Shown one piece after another: positions 35,189-44,835 of a DNA stretch of 64,000 nt. Under the pieces are notes generated by a model. It had not been told where the DNA came from. It did not search any database and saw only the letters and a program-made list of their open reading frames with translations. A program made the translations under genes and the position numbers. The stretch is from contig NZ_JAEDAJ010000003.1 of assembly GCF_016623465.1 (NCBI RefSeq), positions 325,285 through 389,284 on the forward strand, in the 5' to 3' direction. Within the stretch, counting starts at the first letter, position 1. Every line of letters starts with the position of its first letter. This DNA is from Brachybacterium halotolerans (GTDB lineage: Bacteria > Actinomycetota > Actinomycetes > Actinomycetales > Dermabacteraceae).

Positions 35189-35576
35189 CGGTTCTCCTCG
35201 ATCGCGGCACAGGGGCGTGCCTCTCGCGGTGGCTCTGGGGCCGCTGCGCGATCACGGGGGCGGGCGCTTCCGGTGTCCGGGGCCGACGTGGGGCCCGGTT
35301 CCGTGCGACTCCGCCGACCCAGGGGGCGGCACAGCGACGACTGCACGATCCTAGGCTCGGGCACACGGGGGGTCAACGGACGCGACGCTGGTCAGCCCGA
35401 TTGTGGTGCGATTCTCACCCGTCGCGAGGGATCCTGCCGCGTCCCGGCGACCCTCCGGTGACGAGCCCGCGAACGATTCCTCCCGGCGATGCGCATGCTC
35501 ACCCCCGGAGCGTCCCCAGGCGCTCCGAGACTGTGGAAAACTGGGTGGACAACCCTGAGCCCGTACGGAGAGCAGC
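35189..35576. other. rpmH-dnaA intergenic region
   Basis: This 388-bp divergent spacer holds the rpmH promoter (35348-35376, minus strand). Close to the dnaA start lie two DnaA-box-like sites: TGTGGAAAA (35532-35540) and GGTGGACAA (35544-35552). Both sit within 45 bases of the dnaA ATG, where DnaA could autoregulate. I see no AT-rich unwinding element. Confidence 0.65.
35348..35376 (-). promoter_or_regulatory. Sigma-70-type promoter of the rpmH operon
   Basis: On the minus strand, TTGACC (35376-35371), a 17-base spacer, then TAGGAT (35353-35348). Predicted transcript start is near 35341, giving a leader of about 150 bases before rpmH. Confidence 0.75.
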
Positions 35577-37340
35577 ATGGACGAGACAGCCGTCGACTAC
35601 GACGCGACCTGGGACGAGACCCTTCGGATCCTGCGTCGGTACGAGACCGTCACCGAGCGCGCCATGGCCTTCCTGACCCTCTCCCGGCTGATGGCCATCG
35701 TCGCGGACACCGCACTGGTCGCAGCCCCTTCCACCTGGGCGAAGGACCTCTTCGAGCAGCGCATCGCCGGCGCCCTGAAGGAGGCGCTGTCCGAGGCCAC
35801 GGGGCGGGAGACCCGCTTCGCCGTCACCGTCGACGAGTCCCTCTTCGAGGACGACGACGAATCTCCTCGCGGCACGGCAGCCGCCGACCGCGCGCCGTCC
35901 ACCGGGGCTGTGGACACCGATGTGGACAACGTGGACGGAGCGGACGCCCAGGGCGGCTCCGCAGGTGCTCGGAGCACCGCCTCCGCCCCGTCCCCGCTGC
36001 CGTCCTCCCCGTCGTCCGTCCCCTCCCCGGACCCCGCTCCGGCGGGCGGCGCCGGTGCCCGCCGACCGTTCGGCGCCGATCGCTTCCCCGCGGAGGCGCC
36101 GACGGAGACCGGATCGGGAAAGGGGACGGCGGGCCCGTCGTCCGACGCTCGGAGCCGACGCGAGGATGCCGAGTGGTTCGCCCACGAGGACGATGCCCGC
36201 CGCTCGGAGAGGACGCAACGGGTCGACGAGACCCGTCGGCCCACGGATGCCGCCCCGCCCGGCGACGAGGAGTCGACGCTGGGCTCGGACTCGCGCCTGA
36301 ACGCGAAGTACACCTTCGACACCTTCGTCATCGGCTCGTCCAACCGCTTCGCGCAGGCCGCCGCCTCCGCGGTCGCCGAGGCCCCCGCTCGCGCCTACAA
36401 CCCGCTCTTCATCTACGGCGGCTCGGGACTGGGCAAGACCCACCTGCTGCACGCGGTGGGCCACTACGCGCAGTCGCTGTACCCGGGCATCGAGGTGCGC
36501 TACGTGAACTCCGAGGAGTTCACCAACGACTTCATCAACTCCGTGCAGTCCGGCCAGTTCGGCAAGGCGCAGGAGTTCCATCGCCGCTACCGCGACATCG
36601 ACATCCTGCTCATCGACGACATCCAGTTCCTGCAGCGCGCGCCGGAGACGATGGAGGCCTTCTTCCATACGTTCAACACGCTGCACAACGCCGACAAGCA
36701 GATCGTCATCACCTCCGATCTGCCCCCGAAGCAGCTGGGCGGCTTCGAGGACCGCATGCGCTCGCGCTTCGAGATGGGTCTGATGACGGACGTGCAGCCG
36801 CCGGACCTCGAGACCCGCATCGCGATCCTGCGCAAGAAGGTCGAGATGGAGGGCACCCAGGAGGTCCCCCGCGACGTCCTGGAGTACATCGCCTCGAGGA
36901 TCTCCACGAACATCCGCGAGCTCGAGGGCGCCCTGATCCGTGTCCAGGCGCTGCATTCCCTGTCCCGGCAGCCGATGGACGTCTCCCTCGCCGAGAGCGT
37001 CCTGAAGGACCTCCTCGCGCATGACGACGGCGCCGAGGTCACGGCCGCGACGATCATCGCGCAGACCGCCTCCTACTTCGGCCTCACGGTCGACCAGATC
37101 ACCGGCGGCGCCCGCACCCGCGTGCTCGTCACCGCGCGTCAGATCGCCATGTACCTGTGCCGCGAGCTCACGGACATGCCGCTGATCCGCATCGGCGAGG
37201 AGTTCGGCGGCCGCGACCACACCACCGTCATGCATGCCAACAAGAAGATCTCGGAGCTCATGAAGGAGCGTCGGGCGATCTTCAACCAGGTGACCGAGCT
37301 GACGGCGCGCATCAAGAACTCGAGCTCCAAGAACGCCTGA
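35577..37340 (+). CDS. dnaA: Chromosomal replication initiator DnaA
   Basis: A 587-residue AAA+ initiator. Domain I (about 1-90) is followed by an unusually long Ser/Pro/Asp/Glu-rich domain II (about 90-240). The AAA+ module has Walker [12 protein letters not shown] near 281 and Walker [11 protein letters not shown] near 343. The DNA-binding domain IV ends with the DnaA signature [20 protein letters not shown] near 540, which reads the 9-bp boxes. Most DnaA are 440-520 residues; the excess is in domain II. The domain II DNA itself contains a perfect box, TGTGGACAA at 35921-35929. Start ATG 35577 lies after GGAGAGCA. Confidence 0.97.
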   Translation: MDETAVDYDATWDETLRILRRYETVTERAMAFLTLSRLMAIVADTALVAAPSTWAKDLFEQRIAGALKEALSEATGRETRFAVTVDESLFEDDDESPRGTAAADRAPSTGAVDTDVDNVDGADAQGGSAGARSTASAPSPLPSSPSSVPSPDPAPAGGAGARRPFGADRFPAEAPTETGSGKGTAGPSSDARSRREDAEWFAHEDDARRSERTQRVDETRRPTDAAPPGDEESTLGSDSRLNAKYTFDTFVIGSSNRFAQAAASAVAEAPARAYNPLFIYGGSGLGKTHLLHAVGHYAQSLYPGIEVRYVNSEEFTNDFINSVQSGQFGKAQEFHRRYRDIDILLIDDIQFLQRAPETMEAFFHTFNTLHNADKQIVITSDLPPKQLGGFEDRMRSRFEMGLMTDVQPPDLETRIAILRKKVEMEGTQEVPRDVLEYIASRISTNIRELEGALIRVQALHSLSRQPMDVSLAESVLKDLLAHDDGAEVTAATIIAQTASYFGLTVDQITGGARTRVLVTARQIAMYLCRELTDMPLIRIGEEFGGRDHTTVMHANKKISELMKERRAIFNQVTELTARIKNSSSKNA

Positions 37341-37934
37341 GGCCCGATCGTCGGGCGCGGGCGGTCGAGGCGCCACCGGCCCTGACACACCGTGCGACAG
37401 ACCATGGATCACAGGGACGGTCGGGCCGACGTCGTCCCCAGTGTGAACAACTCTGTGGACAATGTGGAGCATCGAGCGTTCCCGCAGGGGTCGATGTGCA
37501 TGGATTCTTGTGGTTCCACGGCCCGTATCGGACAGATGTGCACAGAGCACCCACATCGAGGTGGACGTCGTCAACGCTGCATGCACGACCGCATCATGCG
37601 CTGTGACCTGCGACGACGTGAGTTCTCCACGACATCAACAGCCGTGAAGAAGAGGAATCCTGTTCTTGTTCCGCTGAGGATGTGGAGAAGTCGGGGTGCG
37701 AGGGCTGCGTCCGTCGGCCTGGGGCCCCGGAGCTTCGAGGCAGTGAATGTCAAGCGTGTGATTCGGTGTGTCGCGAGAAGTGCCTCCGAGCGGCTACGCT
37801 GACGACCGCGCCCCGAGGGATCCGTCCCCGGGGCGATTCCCGCCGAGAGCCGGCACCCCGGCAGCTCGACACCCCGCACCTGATCTGCCGGGAACCCGGC
37901 ACCGACCTCGACCCCCTGCGAAGGAGTGGCAACG
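37341..37934. other. dnaA-dnaN intergenic region, presumed oriC locus
   Basis: In most actinobacteria oriC lies here. This 594-bp spacer has one perfect DnaA box on the minus strand (TGTGGACAA, 37454-37462), TGTGGA cores at 37463 and 37681, and no obvious AT-rich unwinding stretch. A hairpin GCCCGA-tcg-TCGGGC (37342-37356) just after the dnaA stop is a likely terminator. TACGCT at 37795-37800 is a weak -10 candidate for dnaN. The box count is low for an origin. Confidence 0.6.
37342..37356 (+). terminator. Hairpin after dnaA
   Basis: A 6-bp stem, GCCCGA with TCGGGC, and a 3-base loop, starting two bases after the dnaA stop. Short, so only a weak terminator candidate. Confidence 0.4.
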
Positions 37935-39059
37935 GTGAAGTTCCACCTCGACCGCGGCGTCCTCGGCGACGCCGTCACCTGGGCGACCCGTACGCTCCCC
38001 GTCCGGCCCGCGATGCCGATCCTGCAGGGCGTGCGCGTCGTCGCCCAGAGCACCGGCGAGCTGCTGCTGTCGACCTTCGACTACGAGGTCAGCGCGCAGA
38101 TCACCCTTCCCGCCGAGGTCGAGGACCCGGGCGAGGTCCTGGTCCAGGGCCGCATGCTCTCGGACATCGTCCGCTCCCTGCCCAACAAGGACGTCTCGAT
38201 CGAGCTGGTCGGCACCAAGGTCGAGGTGCGCTGCGGCAGCGCCGCCTTCTCCCTGGCGACCCTCCCCGTCGACGAGTACCCGCAGCTCCCGGAGATGCCC
38301 CCGGTCGCGGGCACCGTCCAGGCCGACGTGTTCGCCGAGGCGATCTCCCAGGTCACCGTCGCCGCCTCCAAGGACGACACCCTCCCGCTGCTGACCGGCG
38401 TGCGCGTCGAGATCGTCGGCGAGAAGATGACGCTGATGGCGACCGACCGCTACCGCCTGGCGATGAGCGAGATCACCTGGCGCCCCTCGCGGCCCGACCT
38501 CGAGATCACCGCCCTGGTGCGCGCCCGCACCCTGCAGGAGGTGGCCCGCTCCCTCGCGACCGGCGGCAGCGTCGACATTGCGATCTCGGACGACTCCTCG
38601 GCGAACCTCATCGGCTTCGAGGCCGGCGGCCGCCGCACCACCTCGACCCTCGTGGACGGCGACTACCCGCCGGTGCGCCGCCTGTTCCCGAGCTCGACCC
38701 CGATCACGGCCGTGGTCGCTACCGCTCCGCTCATCGACGCGGTCAAGCGCGTCTCTCTGGTCGCCGAGCGCAACACGCCCGTGCGCTTCTCCTTCACCGA
38801 GGGCAACGTGACGCTCGAGGCCGGCGCCGGCGACGACGCCCAGGCCTCCGAGTCCCTCGAGGCCCAGCTCGACGGCGAGGAGCTCGTCGTCGGCTTCAAC
38901 TCCGGCTTCCTGCTCGACGGCCTCGGCGCCCTCGGCGAGGACTTCGCGAAGCTCACCTTCACCGACTCCATCAAGCCCTCCGTCATGAGCGGCCAGGAGT
39001 CCCTCGAGGGCGATGCCTCCGGCGAGTACAAGTACCTGATCATGCCGATGCGGATCTGA
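37935..39059 (+). CDS. dnaN: DNA polymerase III sliding clamp (beta subunit)
   Basis: A 374-residue ring-forming processivity clamp of the replicase. MKFHLDRGVLGDAVTWATRT and the three-fold repeated clamp domain (about 1-120, 130-250, 255-374) are typical, with the C-terminal EYKYLIMPMRI closing the peptide-binding pocket. I chose GTG 37935 because AAGGAG ends eight bases upstream (37921-37926); the frame also allows GTG 37926, which overlaps that site. recF follows after 20 bp. Confidence 0.97.
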   Translation: MKFHLDRGVLGDAVTWATRTLPVRPAMPILQGVRVVAQSTGELLLSTFDYEVSAQITLPAEVEDPGEVLVQGRMLSDIVRSLPNKDVSIELVGTKVEVRCGSAAFSLATLPVDEYPQLPEMPPVAGTVQADVFAEAISQVTVAASKDDTLPLLTGVRVEIVGEKMTLMATDRYRLAMSEITWRPSRPDLEITALVRARTLQEVARSLATGGSVDIAISDDSSANLIGFEAGGRRTTSTLVDGDYPPVRRLFPSSTPITAVVATAPLIDAVKRVSLVAERNTPVRFSFTEGNVTLEAGAGDDAQASESLEAQLDGEELVVGFNSGFLLDGLGALGEDFAKLTFTDSIKPSVMSGQESLEGDASGEYKYLIMPMRI

Positions 39060-39079
39060 GGGGGCGGGGTGATGTCCCC

Positions 39080-40357
39080 GTGCATCTGACCTCCCTGGAT
39101 CTCCTCGACTTCCGCTCCTACGAGCATCTCGAGCTGCCCTTCGCCCCGGGCGTGACCGTCTTCGTCGGCCCCAACGGGCAGGGCAAGACGAACATCGTCG
39201 AATCGCTCTGGTACCTCGCGACACTCTCGAGCCACCGCGTCCCGCACGACGCCGCCCTGGTGCGGCGCGGGGAATCGACCGCGATCATCCGTGCCGCCTT
39301 CGTGCGCGCCGGCCGTGACCTGCGGGTCGATCTCCAGATCACCCCGGGCAAGTCGAACCGGGCGCGGGTGCAGGGCGCCGCCCTGAACCGCCTGCGGGAT
39401 TTGCTCGGCGAGGTGCGCGCCGTGCTCTTCGCCCCCGAGGACCTGGGTCTGGTCAAGGCCGATCCCGAGGGCCGACGGCGATTCCTCGACGAGCTGCTCT
39501 TCCTGATCGCCCCGCGCTTCGCGGGCGTGAAGGCCGACTACGATCGCGTGGTCAAGCAGCGCACGGGCCTGCTCAAGCAGATGCGCACCATGCGCCGCGG
39601 CGGGGCCGGCCGCTCCGTGGGAGGTCTCGATCCCGAGGAGGCGGCGGTCTCGACCCTCGAGGTCTGGGACCAGCAGCTCGCCCGCTTGGGCGCCGAGCTG
39701 CTGCGCGCCCGCGTGCACCTCGTGAACCGGCTGCGCCCCCACGTCGGCTACTCCTACCTGCGCGTGGCGAGCGACGCCGGCGCCGAGTCCTCCCTCGACC
39801 TGCCGCCCGACCAGCGGGGCAGCATCGACTCCCCGGCCGACATCTCCTACCGCTCGAGCGTGCTCGACACGCTCGCCGTGCCCGACGGCGCGCTGCCCAG
39901 CACCAAGGAGCTCGAGGACGCCCTGCTCGCCGAGGCCGTCGCCAAGCGCGACGACGAGGTCGACCGGGGCGTGACGCTCGTCGGACCCCATCGCGACGAC
40001 CTCGAGATCCGTCTGCACGGCTTCCCCGCCAAGGGGTACGCGAGCCACGGCGAATCCTGGTCCCTCGCCCTCGCGCTGCGCCTGGGCTCCTACGACCTGC
40101 TGCGCCTGGAGGAGGGTGATCTGGGTGACGGTGAGCCGATCCTCGTTCTCGACGACGTCTTCAGCGAGCTCGACACGAGTCGTCGTGAGCGCCTGGGCCG
40201 CATCGTCACCGGCGCCTCCCAGGTGCTCATCACCACGGCCAACGACTCCGACATCCCCGACTCCCTCGAGGGCGAGATCCATGTGGTCGACGTGCAGCTC
40301 GGCGAGGCCCGAGTGCGCGAGGGAAGTCTCCACCACGGCGGCGGGGGCAGCTGGTGA
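39080..40357 (+). CDS. recF: DNA replication and repair protein RecF
   Basis: A 425-residue SMC-like ATPase for RecFOR-dependent gap repair. The start VHLTSLDLLDFRSYEHLEL leads to Walker A GPNGQGKTN near residue 30. The coiled arm lies in the middle, and the ABC-type D-loop and Walker B ILVLDDVFSELD near 355 close the nucleotide pocket. GTG 39080 behind a GGGGCGGGG stretch is the only in-frame start that fits the family N-terminus. Its stop overlaps the next GTG (GTGA), so the two are coupled. Confidence 0.95.
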   Translation: MHLTSLDLLDFRSYEHLELPFAPGVTVFVGPNGQGKTNIVESLWYLATLSSHRVPHDAALVRRGESTAIIRAAFVRAGRDLRVDLQITPGKSNRARVQGAALNRLRDLLGEVRAVLFAPEDLGLVKADPEGRRRFLDELLFLIAPRFAGVKADYDRVVKQRTGLLKQMRTMRRGGAGRSVGGLDPEEAAVSTLEVWDQQLARLGAELLRARVHLVNRLRPHVGYSYLRVASDAGAESSLDLPPDQRGSIDSPADISYRSSVLDTLAVPDGALPSTKELEDALLAEAVAKRDDEVDRGVTLVGPHRDDLEIRLHGFPAKGYASHGESWSLALALRLGSYDLLRLEEGDLGDGEPILVLDDVFSELDTSRRERLGRIVTGASQVLITTANDSDIPDSLEGEIHVVDVQLGEARVREGSLHHGGGGSW

Positions 40358-41142
40358 CTCCCGCGTCGGGCGGCGTGCCGAACCCGTACGACCTGGGCAC
40401 CTGGCGCGAACGGGCTGCCCAGGAGGAGCGGCGCCAGGCCCTCGCCGGCAGCGGGGGTCGGCGCGCACGTGCACGTCGGGACGGCGCGGCCTCGCCGGCG
40501 AAGGGGGCGGCGGAGCGATCAGCCGGGCAACCGGCGGAAGAGCCGGCGATCAGATCCGCCGACCAGACGCCCGTCGATACGGATCGCGTCGACGAGGAGC
40601 CCGTCGACCCTCCCGAGCTGCCCCGCAGCGACGACTCCTTCGAGCTCGCCCGGCGCACCGTGAACCGCTCCCGGGCCGCCGCTCGGGATCGCGGCCTGTT
40701 CCCGATCTCCGCGAAGACGCAGGGCCTCCACGAGCGCCGCAGGCGCAGCACGCCCGGGTACTCGGGCTCCCGCCCCGACGCCCGTGACCCGCAGGGGCTC
40801 GAGGCCGTGATGCGGCGGGTCCTGGGCGACCTGGGCTGGACCGAGGGCATGAACTCCGGGCGCGTCCTGGAGGAGTGGGACGAGATCGTGGGGCCGAGCG
40901 TCGCCGAGCACTGCACCCCCGTCTCGCTCGACGAGGGCGTCCTCGTGGTCTCGGCGAGCTCCTCCGCCTGGGCCACGCAGATGCGCATGCTCACCCCGCG
41001 CCTGATCTCCACCATCGAGGAGCACGTGGGCGCGCACGTCGTCTCCGAGCTGCGCGTGACCGGGCCCGCGGCGGCCGAGCGCTCCTGGAAGCGAGGCCGA
41101 CGCACCGTCACCTGGCGCGGCCCCCGCGACACCTACGGCTGA
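40354..41142 (+). CDS. dciA: DciA-type helicase loader (DUF721)
   Basis: A 262-residue protein. The first 150 residues are charged and Arg/Ala-rich, probably disordered. The conserved DUF721 domain covers about 155-255, with GRVLEEWDEIVGPSVAEHC and VVSASSSAWATQMRMLTPRL. DciA loads the replicative helicase DnaB in bacteria that lack DnaC or DnaI; Rv0004 is the mycobacterial form and sits in the same place after recF. The GTG start overlaps the recF stop by four bases. Confidence 0.9.
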   Translation: MTPASGGVPNPYDLGTWRERAAQEERRQALAGSGGRRARARRDGAASPAKGAAERSAGQPAEEPAIRSADQTPVDTDRVDEEPVDPPELPRSDDSFELARRTVNRSRAAARDRGLFPISAKTQGLHERRRRSTPGYSGSRPDARDPQGLEAVMRRVLGDLGWTEGMNSGRVLEEWDEIVGPSVAEHCTPVSLDEGVLVVSASSSAWATQMRMLTPRLISTIEEHVGAHVVSELRVTGPAAAERSWKRGRRTVTWRGPRDTYG

Positions 41143-41256
41143 GGCGCCCACGGACCAGCGAACTCCGGTGGTCAGGGACGTGCGCCCCCCGAAAACCGGT
41201 GGAGACCTCGCCCGAGCCCCGGGATCATCGAATCGCCGGCCACCGGGAGGAGAGCC

Positions 41257-42210
41257 ATGACCGAGCCCACGACTCACCGTCTGACCTGGGACGACCTCCC
41301 CGAGCGCGTGCATGCCCGAGTGGCGGACGTGCTCGGCGCACCGGTCCACGCCCACCGGAGCGCTCACGGCGGCTTCTCCCCGAGCACCGCCGAGGTCGTC
41401 ACCGCCCGCAATGGACGCACGGCCTTCGTGAAGGCGGTGACGGCACGGACCAACGCGGGATCGATGCGGCTGAACCTCCAGGAAGCCGGGAACCTCGAGC
41501 ACATGCCGCCCGCGGTTCCCGCAGCACGGCTGATCGCCTCGTTCAGCGAGGGCCCCTGGTTCGTGCTCATGATCGAGGCCGTCGACGGCTCGCTCCCGAC
41601 TCTGCCATGGGCACCGTCGATGCTCGACGCGGTCCTCGAGACCCTGGACGTTCTGCAGCGGGAGGCGACTCCTTCACCTCTCCCGAGTGCTCCGTCCGTT
41701 CCCGACCAAATCGGGGAGGACCTGCGAGGATTCGAGCGGGTTCACGCCGATCCCCCTGCGGATCTCGATCCCTGGATCCGTGCGCGCATCGGAGACCTCG
41801 CCACGGCTGGGACCGACGGGATCGCCTCGCTGGACGGGGACACGTTGTGCCACACCGACCTGCGGGCGGACAACCTGCTGGTGCGGAGCGACGGCTCCGT
41901 CGTGATCGTGGACTGGGCGTGGGCCGGCCGGGGGAGCCGCGTCGCGGACGCCCTGCAGCTGTTCGCCTCGGTGGACGACGCCGATGGGGCGCTGGACGTC
42001 GACGCCCGGATCGACGCGCTCATGGACCGACATGGGGCGCCGAGATCCGATGCGACCGACGTTCTCGCAGGGATCCTCGGCTTCTTCGTCGACGCCTCCC
42101 GATGGGACGTCGATCCTTCGCTGCCGACCCTGGGCGAGCACCGTCGGCGCAGCCGCGATCGTCTCCTGCCGATGGTCCGTAGGCGCTGGGAGCGCGAGGG
42201 CCGCCCCTGA
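41257..42210 (+). CDS. Aminoglycoside-phosphotransferase/choline-kinase-like protein
   Basis: A 317-residue small-molecule kinase of the APH family. The Brenner-type catalytic loop reads CHTDLRADNLLV (near 199) and the metal-binding Asp follows in VIVDWAWAG (near 220). GGFSPSTAEVV near 40 replaces the usual Gly-rich loop, and FVKAV carries the ATP-binding lysine. Substrate unknown; many such orphan kinases do not act on antibiotics. It interrupts the usual recF-dciA-gyrB order, so it is probably an insertion of this lineage (inference). The ATG at 41257 follows GGGAGGAGAG. Confidence 0.85.
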   Translation: MTEPTTHRLTWDDLPERVHARVADVLGAPVHAHRSAHGGFSPSTAEVVTARNGRTAFVKAVTARTNAGSMRLNLQEAGNLEHMPPAVPAARLIASFSEGPWFVLMIEAVDGSLPTLPWAPSMLDAVLETLDVLQREATPSPLPSAPSVPDQIGEDLRGFERVHADPPADLDPWIRARIGDLATAGTDGIASLDGDTLCHTDLRADNLLVRSDGSVVIVDWAWAGRGSRVADALQLFASVDDADGALDVDARIDALMDRHGAPRSDATDVLAGILGFFVDASRWDVDPSLPTLGEHRRRSRDRLLPMVRRRWEREGRP

Positions 42211-42670
42211 GCGCTGCCGTTGAGGGGAATGCCTCGGACGACGACGGCGCGGAAGGCGTCGGGCGGCGCCGGTGCCGAAGCACCAGACGCCCTCCAGACG
42301 CGTCAGCGGCCCGCCGGACGTACCGGCCCTCATCTCCACCACCCCGGATCACTCCGAGAGGCGTCGCAGAGCCTCCTGGAGGCACTTCCGGGGGCGATCT
42401 GTCCCCATTTTCGTGCCGCACGGCGTGAATCGTGGCCTCGAATCCGCTAGAATGAAGAGGTTCGGCCGGAAGCATCCACGGCCGCGGATCAGGAGACGTC
42501 GGCTGCGGCCGCTCGCTCCGGGTCGCCCCAGGTCATCGCACGGACTCGCGCCGTGGGGAGATCGGTGCGCCGTCTGCGGTCGGCGATGCCGTCGGCCGGC
42601 GAGCACGGCACCCGTCGGCGGAACGATCCTGCCCCCGGTGTGCACCGAGACCCGAGGAGCGAACCCCGAC
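42211..42670. other. Intergenic region before gyrB
   Basis: 460 bp. A nested hairpin follows the phosphotransferase gene: outer stem GGCGTC (42255-42260) with GACGCC (42286-42291), inner stem GGTGC-CGAA-GCACC (42271-42284), a possible terminator. TAGAAT at 42448-42453 is a good -10 element (its -35 is weak) and would give a gyrB leader of about 210 bases. No small gene is convincing. Confidence 0.5.
42448..42453 (+). promoter_or_regulatory. -10 element of a gyrB promoter
   Basis: TAGAAT, close to TATAAT, about 218 bases upstream of the gyrB start. The matching -35 region (about 42425-42430, GTGAAT) is poor, so activity may depend on supercoiling, as for other gyrase promoters (inference). 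Confidence 0.5.
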
Positions 42671-44764
42671 GTGAGCGACAGCGCGATGGCAGCCGAGAAT
42701 CCCGACGAGCAGATGTCGGAGGAGACCGAGCATCAGCTCGCGGCCGAGGTCGCCGGAGGGAACTACGGCGCCTCCGACATCACCGTCCTCAAGGGCCTGG
42801 ACGCGGTCCGCAAGCGCCCCGGCATGTACATCGGGTCCACCGGTGAGCGCGGCCTGCACCACATGGTCCAGGAGATCGTCGACAACTCGGTGGACGAGGC
42901 GATGGCCGGCTACGGCGAGACCATCGAGGTCACGCTGCTGGCCGACGGCGGAGTGCGGGTCGTCGACCACGCCCGCGGCATCCCCGTCGGCATGCACCCC
43001 ACCGAGGGCAAGCCCACCGTCGAGCTCGTGCTCACCCAGCTACACGCGGGCGGCAAGTTCGGCGGCGGCGGGTACGCGGTCTCCGGCGGTCTCCACGGCG
43101 TGGGCTCCTCCGTCGTGAACGCCCTGTCCACCCAGCTCGACGTCGAGGTGCGCCGCGAGGGCCACGTGCACCGTCAGACCTACCTGCGGGGCGTGCCGTC
43201 GACCGATCTCGTCGAGGGCGAGGAGACCGGGGAGACCGGCACCACGATCACCTTCTGGGCCGATGCCGACATCTTCGACACCGTCGACTACGACTTCGAG
43301 ACGCTGCGCAAGCGCTTCCAGCAGATGGCCTTCCTCAACAAGGGGCTGCGGATCTCGCTGACCGACGAGCGCCCGGAGGACGTCGAGGAGGACGACGACC
43401 AGGCCGTCGACGTCGCGCGCGAGGCCGAGGACGCCGCCGAGGGCACCGACCCGAAGAAGCCCCGCACCGTCACGTACCGCTACGAGAACGGCCTGCGCGA
43501 CTTCGTCGCCTACATCAACTCGGTCAAGCGGGCCGACATCGTTCACCCCGAGATCATCGACATCGAGGCCGAGGACACCGAGGTCATGATCTCCGTGGAG
43601 ATCGCGATGCAGTGGACGACCGCCTACTCCGAGTCGGTCCACACCTACGCCAACACCATCAACACGCACGAGGGCGGCACCCACGAGGAGGGCTTCCGCT
43701 CCGCGCTGACCGGCGTGGTCAACCGCTACGCCAAGGCGCAGGGCCTCATCAAGGACAAGGACCCGAACCTTACCGGCGAGGACATCCGCGAGGGCCTCAC
43801 CGCGGTCGTCTCCGTGAAGCTCGGCGAGCCCCAGTTCGAGGGCCAGACCAAGACGAAGCTCGGCAACACCATCGCCCGCACCTTCGTCTCCAAGGTGATG
43901 ACCGAGAAGGTCGGCGACTGGTTCGAGTCCCACCCGGGCGAGGCCCGCGACATCGTGCGCAAGGCCCAGAGCGCCGCGCTGGCCCGCGAGGCCGCCCGCA
44001 AGGCGCGCGACGCGACCCGCCGCAAGTCCCCGCTCGAGAGCGGCGGCATGCCCGGCAAGCTCAAGGACTGCCAGTCCCGCAACCCCGCCGAGTGCGAGGT
44101 GTTCATCGTCGAGGGCGACTCCGCCGGCGGCTCCGCCGTGCAGGGCCGCGACCCGCGCACGCAGGCGATCCTCCCGATCCGCGGCAAGATCCTGAACGTC
44201 GAGAAGGCGCGCCTGGACCGCGCCCTGGACAACCAGGAGGTGCGCTCGCTGATCACCGCCTTCGGCACCGGCATCGGCGAGGACTTCGACGCCACCAAGC
44301 TGCGGTACCACAAGATCATCCTGATGGCCGACGCCGACGTCGACGGCCAGCACATCTGCACCCTGCTGCTGACGCTGCTGTTCCGCTACATGCGCCCGCT
44401 CATCGAGCTCGGCCACGTGTTCATCGCGATGCCGCCGCTGTACCGCCTGAAGTGGTCCAACGCCCCGCACGACTACGTGTTCAGCGACGACGAGCGCGAT
44501 GCGCGCCTCGCCGAGGGCCGCGCCTCCGGCAAGCGGATCCCCAAGGACAACGGCATCCAGCGCTACAAGGGCCTGGGCGAGATGGACTGGCAGGAGCTGC
44601 AGACCACCACGATGGACCGCGCCTCGCGCACCCTCAAGCAGGTCACCGTCGACGAGGCGGCCGATGCCGACGCGGTGTTCTCCGTGCTCATGGGCGACGA
44701 CGTCGAGTCGCGCCGCCGCTTCATCCAGGAGAACGCGAAGGACGTGCGCTTCCTCGACATCTGA
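42671..44764 (+). CDS. gyrB: DNA gyrase subunit B
   Basis: A 697-residue subunit that supplies the ATPase and part of the DNA-cleavage centre. The GHKL site shows [19 protein letters not shown]; the Toprim metal site shows [19 protein letters not shown] near 480 and the later [25 protein letters not shown] is near the C-terminus. I chose GTG 42671 with GAGGAG at 42654-42659; ATG 42686 is an alternative five codons on. It pairs with gyrA 71 bp downstream. Confidence 0.97.
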   Translation: MSDSAMAAENPDEQMSEETEHQLAAEVAGGNYGASDITVLKGLDAVRKRPGMYIGSTGERGLHHMVQEIVDNSVDEAMAGYGETIEVTLLADGGVRVVDHARGIPVGMHPTEGKPTVELVLTQLHAGGKFGGGGYAVSGGLHGVGSSVVNALSTQLDVEVRREGHVHRQTYLRGVPSTDLVEGEETGETGTTITFWADADIFDTVDYDFETLRKRFQQMAFLNKGLRISLTDERPEDVEEDDDQAVDVAREAEDAAEGTDPKKPRTVTYRYENGLRDFVAYINSVKRADIVHPEIIDIEAEDTEVMISVEIAMQWTTAYSESVHTYANTINTHEGGTHEEGFRSALTGVVNRYAKAQGLIKDKDPNLTGEDIREGLTAVVSVKLGEPQFEGQTKTKLGNTIARTFVSKVMTEKVGDWFESHPGEARDIVRKAQSAALAREAARKARDATRRKSPLESGGMPGKLKDCQSRNPAECEVFIVEGDSAGGSAVQGRDPRTQAILPIRGKILNVEKARLDRALDNQEVRSLITAFGTGIGEDFDATKLRYHKIILMADADVDGQHICTLLLTLLFRYMRPLIELGHVFIAMPPLYRLKWSNAPHDYVFSDDERDARLAEGRASGKRIPKDNGIQRYKGLGEMDWQELQTTTMDRASRTLKQVTVDEAADADAVFSVLMGDDVESRRRFIQENAKDVRFLDI

Positions 44765-44835
44765 TCGAGAGCGAGCCCGCCCCGCACCTCCCAGACGACC
44801 CGCACTGACAGGCCCTGAACGAAAGGCGCCAGCTG

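Noticed and set aside
37501-37530. GTGGTTCCACGG in the dnaA-dnaN spacer as a parS site
   Set aside because: Only the TTCCACG half-site is present; the right arm does not match.
41257-42210. Calling the kinase an aminoglycoside resistance gene
   Set aside because: Only the general APH catalytic motifs are visible; nothing supports an antibiotic substrate.
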